Below, piece by piece: positions 7,853 to 13,069 of a stretch of DNA of 18,581 nucleotides. Where the stretch lies: the NCBI GenBank assembly GCA_947628025.1, contig CANQYH010000024.1:1-18581 (forward strand), read 5' to 3'. Source of the stretch: an uncultured Lachnospiraceae bacterium (lineage in GTDB: Bacteria > Bacillota > Clostridia > Lachnospirales > Lachnospiraceae). The translations under genes and the position numbers were made by a program. How positions within the stretch are numbered: position 1 is the first letter of the stretch; every line of letters begins with the position of its first letter. The notes below the pieces were generated by a model. The model did not search any database. It was not told the DNA's origin and saw nothing but the letters and a program-made list of their open reading frames with translations.

Positions 7853-9142
7853 ATGGGCATTATCAAAGCGTTGACGTCGGCGGTAGGCGGCGCGCTGGCC
7901 GATCAGTGGCTGGAGGTCTACGAGCCGAGCAGGATGGGGGACCAGACGGTCTTTACCCGGGGCGCGAAAGTGCGCCAGGGTTCCAATACGAAAGGAACGG
8001 AGAATACGGTGTCCAACGGTTCGGTGATCCACGTATATCCGAACCAGTTCATGATGCTGGTAGACGGGGGCAAGGTCGTGGACTACACGGCGGAGGAAGG
8101 TTATTACACGGTCAATAATTCGTCTTTGCCGTCGCTGTTTAACGGCCAGTTTGGCGATACGCTGAAAGAGTCCTTTAACCGGATCCGCTACGGCGGCGTC
8201 ACCCCGACCTCCCAGAAAGTATATTATATCAATTTGCAGGAAATCAAGGGCATCAAATTCGGCACCCGCAACCCGATCAATTATTTTGATCAGTTTTACA
8301 ATGCAGAACTGTTTTTGCGGGCCCACGGCACCTATTCCATCAAGATCACGGATCCGCTCCTGTTCTATGCCGAGGTGATCCCGAAGAACCAGGACCAGGT
8401 GGAGATCAATTCCGTCAACGCCCAGTACCTGGATGAATTTCTGGAGGCGCTGCAGTCTTCGATCAATCAGATGTCCGCGGATGGGATCCGGATCTCGTTC
8501 GTGTCCTCGAAAGGCCGCGAGCTGGGCAAGTATATGTCGGAGACGCTGGATGAGGAATGGAAGCGGATGCGCGGTATGGAGATCCAGTCCGTGGGTCTGG
8601 CCAGCATTTCCTACGACGAGGAGTCCCAGAAGCTGATCAATATGCGCAATCAGGGCGCGATGCTCAGCGATCCGACGGTGCGAGAGGGCTACGTCCAGGG
8701 AGCTATGGCCCGCGGCATGGAGGCGGCCGGTTCCAATGCCAACGGAGCCATGGCCGGTTTCATGGGCATGGGAATGGGTATGAACGTGGGCGGCGGTTTC
8801 ATGGGCGCCGCTTCCAACGCCAATATGCAGCAGATGCAGATGCAGCAGGGGGTTCAGGCCATGCGCCAGGGCGGTCAGCCCGCGATGCAGGCCCCCAGCC
8901 AGGCCGGCAGCTGGACCTGCTCCTGCGGAGCGGTGAATACGGGCAAATTCTGCAGCCAGTGCGGCAAACCTGCGCCTGCGGCGGACGGGAGCTGGGTTTG
9001 TTCCTGCGGAGCGGTGAACAAAGGCAAATTCTGCAGCGAATGCGGCAAGCCTGCGCCTGCGGCGGACGAGAGCTGGACGTGTTCCTGCGGAGCGGTGAAC
9101 AAGGGGAAATTCTGCAGCGAATGTGGAAAACCCAGGCAGTAA
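7853..9142 (+). CDS. SPFH-domain protein with triple zinc-ribbon tail (YdjI-like)
   Basis: A 429-residue protein resembling the SPFH-domain (virion core-like) family of B. subtilis YdjI. Residues 1-270 form the SPFH-like region, with GIKFGTRNPINYFD and RAHGTYSIKITDP as recognisable blocks. Residues about 285-350 are rich in Met, Gln and Gly (GMGMGMNVGGG, NMQQMQMQQG). The C-terminus (353-429) has three tandem zinc ribbons of the form SWxCSCGAVNxGKFCSxCGKP, each with four Cys in a CxC-x8-CxxC arrangement. No signal peptide or TM is seen, so the protein is probably a peripheral, membrane-associated oligomer. AAGGAGGAG precedes the ATG. In B. subtilis the related YdjG, YdjH and YdjI proteins act with PspA in membrane stress, and here the other two follow immediately. 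I assign the family from sequence pattern and gene order together. Confidence 0.88.
   Translation: MGIIKALTSAVGGALADQWLEVYEPSRMGDQTVFTRGAKVRQGSNTKGTENTVSNGSVIHVYPNQFMMLVDGGKVVDYTAEEGYYTVNNSSLPSLFNGQFGDTLKESFNRIRYGGVTPTSQKVYYINLQEIKGIKFGTRNPINYFDQFYNAELFLRAHGTYSIKITDPLLFYAEVIPKNQDQVEINSVNAQYLDEFLEALQSSINQMSADGIRISFVSSKGRELGKYMSETLDEEWKRMRGMEIQSVGLASISYDEESQKLINMRNQGAMLSDPTVREGYVQGAMARGMEAAGSNANGAMAGFMGMGMGMNVGGGFMGAASNANMQQMQMQQGVQAMRQGGQPAMQAPSQAGSWTCSCGAVNTGKFCSQCGKPAPAADGSWVCSCGAVNKGKFCSECGKPAPAADESWTCSCGAVNKGKFCSECGKPRQ
8909..9139 (+). repeat. Three tandem 81-base zinc-ribbon repeats
   Basis: In-frame units at 8909-8989, 8990-9070 and 9071-9139, the last shortened by the stop. Each encodes SW(T/V)CSCGAVN(T/K)GKFCS(Q/E)CGKP plus an APAAD linker. 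The nucleotide units are close to identical, which points to recent duplication within the gene. Confidence 0.9.
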
Positions 9143-9157
9143 ACCGGGGAGTATGCC

Positions 9158-10222
9158 ATGGCGACGATATCCTATAAATGTCCGAACTGCGGAGGCGGGC
9201 TCAAGTTCGATCCCGCTTCCCAGAAATATGCGTGCGAGTATTGCCTCTCCGCGTTTACCCAGGAGGAGCTGGATCGCTTAGAGCCGGACGAGGGCGGAGA
9301 GCAGGCGGCGGCAGGCGGCGCGGCGAAAACCGGGGATGCGGCGGCAGGCGGGCAGGCGGTGGTCTACACCTGCCCCAGCTGCGGCGCGGAGATCGTGACG
9401 GATGAGACGACGGCGGCCACGTTCTGTTTTTACTGCCACAATCCGGTGGTTCTGCAGGGCCGTCTGGGCGGAGAGTACCAGCCGGATTATGTGCTGCCGT
9501 TTTCCATTGACCGTGAGAAAGCCAAAGGGATCTTCCTGCAGTGGCTGAAACAGAAAAAATTCGTGCCGAAGTCGTTCTATTCGCCGGACCAGATCGAGAA
9601 AATGACGGGCGTATACTTTCCGTATTGGATGTATAGCTGCGAGGTAGACGGACGGCTGGAGGGCGAGGGCCTCCGGGAGCGGACCTGGGTCTCCGGCAAG
9701 ACCCGGTACACCGAGCATGAAAAGTACAATATCCTGCGGACCGGTCATATGGAAGTAGGCCATGTGACCCGGAACGCCCTGAAAAAGGCGGACAGGAAAC
9801 TGATCGAGAGCGTAATGCCCTATGACATGAACGCGCTGAAGCCTTTTTCCATGGGGTACCTGTCCGGCTTTGTAGCGGAGAAGCGGGATATGGAACAGGG
9901 AGAATTTGTACGCGAAGTAGAAAATGAGGTCCGGGAATATGCCTTAAACGATTTAAATTCCGGTCTGGCCGGTTACAGCAGCGTGCAGATGCACACGCGG
10001 CAGGCGGATCTGAGAGACAGCCGCTGGGAATACGCGCTTCTGCCGGTCTGGACGCTGACCTACCGGGACAGCGCGGGCAAGATCTATTATTTCGCCTGCA
10101 ATGGCCAGAACGGGAAAGTCTGCGGCGTACTGCCGGTGGACAGGACGAAGCTGGCGGTTTTTTTCGCAAAGATCTTTACGCCGTTGTTTATCATTCTGAT
10201 GATTGCGGGGTATTTTCTATGA
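9158..10222 (+). CDS. Zinc-ribbon protein with C-terminal membrane anchor (YdjG-like)
   Basis: A 354-residue protein with two N-terminal TFIIB-type zinc ribbons: C8/C11/C26/C29 (YKCPNCGGG, ACEYC) and C72/C75/C90/C93 (YTCPSCGAE, FCFYC). An Ala/Gly linker separates them. The central region (about 105-325) includes YFPYWMYSCEVDG and KPFSMGYLSGFVAEKRD. A strongly hydrophobic segment of about 20 residues lies at the extreme C-terminus (LFIILMIAGYFL), with no signal peptide. It should therefore be a tail-anchored membrane protein with its zinc ribbons in the cytoplasm. Database entries sometimes call such proteins primosomal N'-like because of the zinc ribbons; nothing here supports a replication role. 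The gene starts 15 bases after the SPFH stop with GGGGAG upstream, and its stop overlaps the next ATG (ATGA), so the three genes are translationally linked. Confidence 0.87.
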   Translation: MATISYKCPNCGGGLKFDPASQKYACEYCLSAFTQEELDRLEPDEGGEQAAAGGAAKTGDAAAGGQAVVYTCPSCGAEIVTDETTAATFCFYCHNPVVLQGRLGGEYQPDYVLPFSIDREKAKGIFLQWLKQKKFVPKSFYSPDQIEKMTGVYFPYWMYSCEVDGRLEGEGLRERTWVSGKTRYTEHEKYNILRTGHMEVGHVTRNALKKADRKLIESVMPYDMNALKPFSMGYLSGFVAEKRDMEQGEFVREVENEVREYALNDLNSGLAGYSSVQMHTRQADLRDSRWEYALLPVWTLTYRDSAGKIYYFACNGQNGKVCGVLPVDRTKLAVFFAKIFTPLFIILMIAGYFL

Positions 10223-11124
10223 GGGGCGCAGTGAAACCGGCGTATGGCCGGAAAAGGAGACTGGCGGCCGCAGGGATGCTGGCGTCCCTGGTACTGACGG
10301 CGCTTTTGTCTTTTGCGGAGAGCGCGGAAGCATGGGCGGCCGCGGGACATATATACGATGACGCCTGGCTGTTTACCGACCGCGAAGCGGAAGAATTGGA
10401 AAAAGCCGCCGCGGAGGTGTCCGATGAGACGGGGCTGGACGTGGTCATCGTGACTACGGACGACGCGCAGGGGAAAGATTCCCAGGAATACGCCGATGAT
10501 TTCTATGACGCGGGCGGTTTCGGGAAAGGCCGGGACTACTCCGGGATCTTATATCTGATCGATATGGATAACCGGGAACTGACGCTCTCTACCAGCGGCG
10601 AGGCGATCCGGATCTTCACCGACAGCCGGATCGAGACGATGCTGGACCATGTTTACGCGGAGGTGTCCGACGGAGATTACGCGGCCAGCGCGGAAGTGTT
10701 TTTGGAGGACGTCGGCTATTATGTGCAGGCCGGGATCGTCGCCGGGCAGTATAACTACGATACGGAGACAGGACAGATCAGCGTGTACCGCCGCATTACT
10801 CTGTCGGAATTTTTGCTGGCGGCCGGGATCGCTCTGATCGTAGCCGGGATCGCTTCGCGAAACGTGGTGCGCCAATATAATATGGAAGAAAACGCCCAGC
10901 AGATCGCGAATCACAATATGGCGTACCGGGCGGACAGCAAATTCACCTATGACGTCAGCCGGGATTCGCTGATCGACAAGTTTGTGACGACGGCCATTAT
11001 CGCGGCAGCGGCCTCCAGCGCTTCCCGCAGCAGTCACAGTTCGTCGCACAGCTCATCCAGCCGCAGCTCGACCCATCATTCCAGCAGCGGCCGGTCCCAT
11101 GGCGGCGGCAGCAGGAGATTTTAA
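10219..11124 (+). CDS. TPM-domain membrane protein (YdjH-like)
   Basis: A 301-residue protein with a signal or anchor segment at about 15-42, then a TPM domain at about 44-165. The domain starts with HIYDDAWLFTD and includes GLDVVIVTTDD and YSGILYLIDMDNRELTLSTSG. A TM segment is at about 193-210 (FLLAAGIALIVAGIA). The C-terminal tail (about 265-301) is rich in Ser, His, Gly and Arg and ends GGGSRRF, a glycine/serine tail common in this family. The predicted topology puts the TPM domain outside and the tail inside. TPM domains (Thylakoid-associated Phosphatase/Psb32/MOLO family) act in membrane-protein quality control and some have phosphatase activity; the specific role here is unknown. It is the last gene of the SPFH/zinc-ribbon/TPM operon and overlaps the previous gene by 4 bases. 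Confidence 0.9.
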   Translation: MRGAVKPAYGRKRRLAAAGMLASLVLTALLSFAESAEAWAAAGHIYDDAWLFTDREAEELEKAAAEVSDETGLDVVIVTTDDAQGKDSQEYADDFYDAGGFGKGRDYSGILYLIDMDNRELTLSTSGEAIRIFTDSRIETMLDHVYAEVSDGDYAASAEVFLEDVGYYVQAGIVAGQYNYDTETGQISVYRRITLSEFLLAAGIALIVAGIASRNVVRQYNMEENAQQIANHNMAYRADSKFTYDVSRDSLIDKFVTTAIIAAAASSASRSSHSSSHSSSSRSSTHHSSSGRSHGGGSRRF

Positions 11125-11164
11125 GCCGCGGAGAGAACCAGAAAATATAGTGCCGGACCAGAAA

Positions 11165-11220
11165 ATAAAAACAGGGAGCCGCGCCTGGCGTATGGCTCCC
11201 TGCTGTATGTTATATTTTTG
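11165..11220. terminator. Bidirectional intrinsic terminator between convergent genes
   Basis: A 9-base-pair stem, CAGGGAGCC (11172-11180) with GGCTCCCTG (11194-11202), encloses a 13-base loop. On the minus strand it is followed directly by TTTTTATTTT; on the plus strand by a looser TGTTATATTTTTG. It can stop the TPM operon from the left and the wall-binding-protein gene from the right. The minus-direction signal is the stronger. Confidence 0.8.
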
Positions 11221-11375
11221 TGAAACAATGCCCGGCCGGCCTGGGCGAACATCTTCCGCTCTTTTGTGACAGAAGCAGAACGATTCTCCTCCGCAACTAT
11301 ATTATGGAAAGAAACCGTCCTTTGACGCTGGCGCATCCCGCGCCGGATCTGACGTGATCGTCATCAGGCGGCGTG

Positions 11376-12302
11376 TCAGTCCGCGCCGGGAGCAACCTGC
11401 GCCGCAGGATCGTTCGGATCGACCTGCGGAGCGGAACTGTCGATTATCGATCCGTCCCCGGCGGAAGCGTCCGGCTCGGAAGCCGGTCCGTTCGTTGTAG
11501 AAGAATCGGGATTGACAGCCGGTCCGTCCGTTGTGGCGGCGTCTGATTCGACAGACGGCCCGTTTCCGGCGGAATCATCCGGCTCAGAAGCCGGCCCGGA
11601 CTCTGCCGCCGGTCCGGACTCCGCAGGGGCCTCGGACTCCGCGGGAGCCGTCTCTGCCGGCGGGAGAATAACGCTCATCATATCCGTCGTGTGGAACTCG
11701 CGCGGCCTGACGGTCATCGTAAAGGTATGATTTTCCATCGTCCAGTCGGCGTGCAGTCCGTTATACGTGAACACCATTTTTGCCAAAAGCGAATAGTACA
11801 GATTGGGAATCTCGGTGGTGTCGTCATAGTATAAGGTCCAGGTATAAGTACCGTCCCCGTTGTCGACGGAAGTATCTTCGGTCAGGCCGTACTTGACGAG
11901 CTGCTGTCCCCAGAACTCTTTCTGCTGATCTGTGACGGTGTAAGCGGAAAGGGGGCAGGGCACCGCGTTGTACCACGCGCCGTCCGTATGGAGATAACCG
12001 GTCTCAAACGATTCGCTCGCATGCATCGCGCCCGAAGCGTCCAGATAATACCAGGAATCGCTGGGAGCCGAATACTTCCAGCCTGTCGCCATATAACCGT
12101 CCGCGTTGAAATAGTACCATACGCCGTCTATTTCTTTCCATTCCTCGGCAGGCCACGTCCCATCCGACTCGCGGTACCACCATTTGGAGGTGGTTTCCGG
12201 GCCGCCGTAGACCCAGTCCCCCGCCAGTACGGTACCGGCGGACATGACAGTCAGACTAAGCGTGAGCGCCGATGCCAATATTTTCTTACTGCGAATTTTC
12301 AT
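11376..12302 (-). CDS. Secreted cell-wall-binding repeat protein with repetitive acidic tail
   Basis: A 308-residue exported protein. The start ATG at 12302 has AGGAGG eight bases upstream, and the residues in frame before it are leader. The signal peptide is about 1-27 (KIRSKK, hydrophobic core, TVLA before GDW). Residues about 28-110 contain Trp/Tyr/Gly-rich repeats (SKWWYRESDGTW, DGVWYYFNADGYMATGWKY, DSWYYLDASGAM, DGAWYNAV) of the choline-binding or cell-wall-binding type, which attach proteins to wall polymers without covalent linkage. Residues about 115-205 form an unrecognised domain with NGDGTYTWTLYYDD. The last 90 residues or so are low-complexity Pro/Ser/Glu/Asp/Ala, including 12-residue repeats. 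No LPXTG motif or catalytic domain is seen. The function beyond wall attachment is unknown. It has its own promoter, so it is probably transcribed separately from the XRE gene. Confidence 0.88.
   Translation of the reverse strand: MKIRSKKILASALTLSLTVMSAGTVLAGDWVYGGPETTSKWWYRESDGTWPAEEWKEIDGVWYYFNADGYMATGWKYSAPSDSWYYLDASGAMHASESFETGYLHTDGAWYNAVPCPLSAYTVTDQQKEFWGQQLVKYGLTEDTSVDNGDGTYTWTLYYDDTTEIPNLYYSLLAKMVFTYNGLHADWTMENHTFTMTVRPREFHTTDMMSVILPPAETAPAESEAPAESGPAAESGPASEPDDSAGNGPSVESDAATTDGPAVNPDSSTTNGPASEPDASAGDGSIIDSSAPQVDPNDPAAQVAPGAD
11454..11597 (-). repeat. Four 36-base repeats coding a 12-residue acidic repeat
   Basis: The units, read on the minus strand, encode GPASEPDDSAGN, GPSVESDAATTD, GPAVNPDSSTTN and GPASEPDASAGD. 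Units 1 and 4 are especially close: 29 of 33 bases match between 11458-11490 and 11566-11598. The repeat lies in the C-terminal tail of the wall-binding protein. Confidence 0.8.
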
Positions 12303-12310
12303 ACGATAAT

Positions 12311-12316
12311 CCTCCT
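12311..12316 (-). promoter_or_regulatory. Ribosome binding site of the wall-binding protein
   Basis: AGGAGG on the minus strand, eight bases before ATG at 12302. It sets the start at the signal-peptide Met and rules out the longer reading frame from 12344, which begins upstream of it and overlaps the promoter. Confidence 0.88.
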
Positions 12317-12342
12317 GTAAATACTTCAACCATAATATCACC

Positions 12343-12371
12343 ATTTTAGTCTATTTGCGGCGAAAAGTCAA
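12343..12371 (-). promoter_or_regulatory. Sigma-A-type promoter for the wall-binding protein
   Basis: On the minus strand TTGACT (12371-12366) and TAAAAT (12348-12343) are separated by exactly 17 bases, about 40 bases before the start codon. Both hexamers are close to consensus. Confidence 0.8.
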
Positions 12372-12418
12372 TCTCCTAATATTTCTATTATCTTAGTAAA
12401 ATCTGTATTTTAAAGCAT

Positions 12419-12444
12419 AAAAAAACCGGCCTTTTATGTGCCGG
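12419..12444 (-). terminator. Intrinsic terminator after the XRE gene
   Basis: On the minus strand CCGGC, a 9-base loop and GCCGG are followed directly by seven T. It lies 30 bases after the XRE stop codon and before the next promoter, which separates the two minus-strand genes. Confidence 0.75.
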
Positions 12445-12474
12445 GTGAAAACAGAACGCGCGGATAAGCGGATG

Positions 12475-12810
12475 CTACAATTCGCCGGCGATCCTGGCCA
12501 GCGCTTTCATGATGGTAATGTACTTTTTGAACTGTACGTCGCCGGCTTTTTTCGCTTCCAGTATGAAACTGAAGATCATCGGATCCGTTTCGGGAAGATT
12601 ATCCTGTAACAAATAGTTCGGCTGCAGTTTCAGCTTATCGCAGATTACGACAAATGTTTCCAGCGACATTTTTTTCGTACCGCGCTCGATATTACCGTAA
12701 AAAGATGCGGAAATATCGCACAGTTCCGCCGCTTTTTCCTGGGAAAGACCGTATTCCAGCCGCCGCTGTTTGATTTTCTGCCCGATCTCGTAATAGTCCA
12801 TATATTCCAT
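12475..12810 (-). CDS. Small XRE/Cro-type helix-turn-helix regulator
   Basis: A 111-residue DNA-binding protein. The helix-turn-helix domain is at about 7-67 (IGQKIKQRRLEYGLSQEKAAELCDIS split by the turn, then FYGNIERGTKKMSLETFVVICDKLKL). Such domains bind short palindromes as dimers. The remaining 40 residues (FILEAKKAGDVQFKKYITIMKALARIAGEL) look helical and may dimerise. The start at 12810 has only a weak, distant purine stretch (AGAGAGGA) upstream; an ATG nine bases downstream is an alternative. The gene is divergent from the kinase operon and shares a 259-base intergenic region with it, so control of that operon and of itself is a natural guess, not shown by sequence. The gene is certain, the target is not. 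Confidence 0.9.
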   Translation of the reverse strand: MEYMDYYEIGQKIKQRRLEYGLSQEKAAELCDISASFYGNIERGTKKMSLETFVVICDKLKLQPNYLLQDNLPETDPMIFSFILEAKKAGDVQFKKYITIMKALARIAGEL

Positions 12811-12889
12811 AAATTGCTCGCATCCTCTCTATTTCGCAATATTTTACAGGAGAGTATAAGGACAAATAATGCTCTGATAGAATTAATTA

Positions 12890-12918
12890 TTGCCTAAAAG
12901 AATTATATATGATATAGT
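12890..12918 (+). promoter_or_regulatory. Promoter for the Ser/Thr kinase operon
   Basis: TTGCCT (12890-12895) and TATAGT (12913-12918) with a 17-base spacer in an AT-rich block. The predicted transcript begins near 12925 and has a leader of about 145 bases before the kinase ATG. The imperfect AT-rich repeat AATAAT (12865-12870) and ATTATT (12886-12891) overlaps the -35 and could be an operator. Confidence 0.65.
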
Positions 12919-13054
12919 TTATGACATGAAAATAGGTAAGTTCCGCCGCGTAATCCGGGATCGTGCAAACGTCGGAAACGCGGTATATATGTGAAAAACA
13001 GGGGCGCGGAAACAGGAGGCGCAGGATATTCTAGGGCAGAAAATACGTTTGGAT

Positions 13055-13060
13055 AAGGAG
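13055..13060 (+). promoter_or_regulatory. Ribosome binding site fixing the kinase start
   Basis: AAGGAG lies nine bases before ATG at 13070. The in-frame TTG at 13049 is upstream of this site and is not the likely start. Confidence 0.85.
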
Positions 13061-13069
13061 TGCGGCGAA

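Noticed and set aside
11121..11336. 71-codon minus-strand frame across the terminator hairpin.
   Set aside because: It runs through the bidirectional terminator, has no ribosome site or recognisable motif, and is low in coding character.
12926..13069. Cyclic-di-GMP or other known riboswitch in the kinase leader, suggested by GCAAACG and GGAAACG.
   Set aside because: The surrounding bases do not match the conserved core of any riboswitch class that I can recall.
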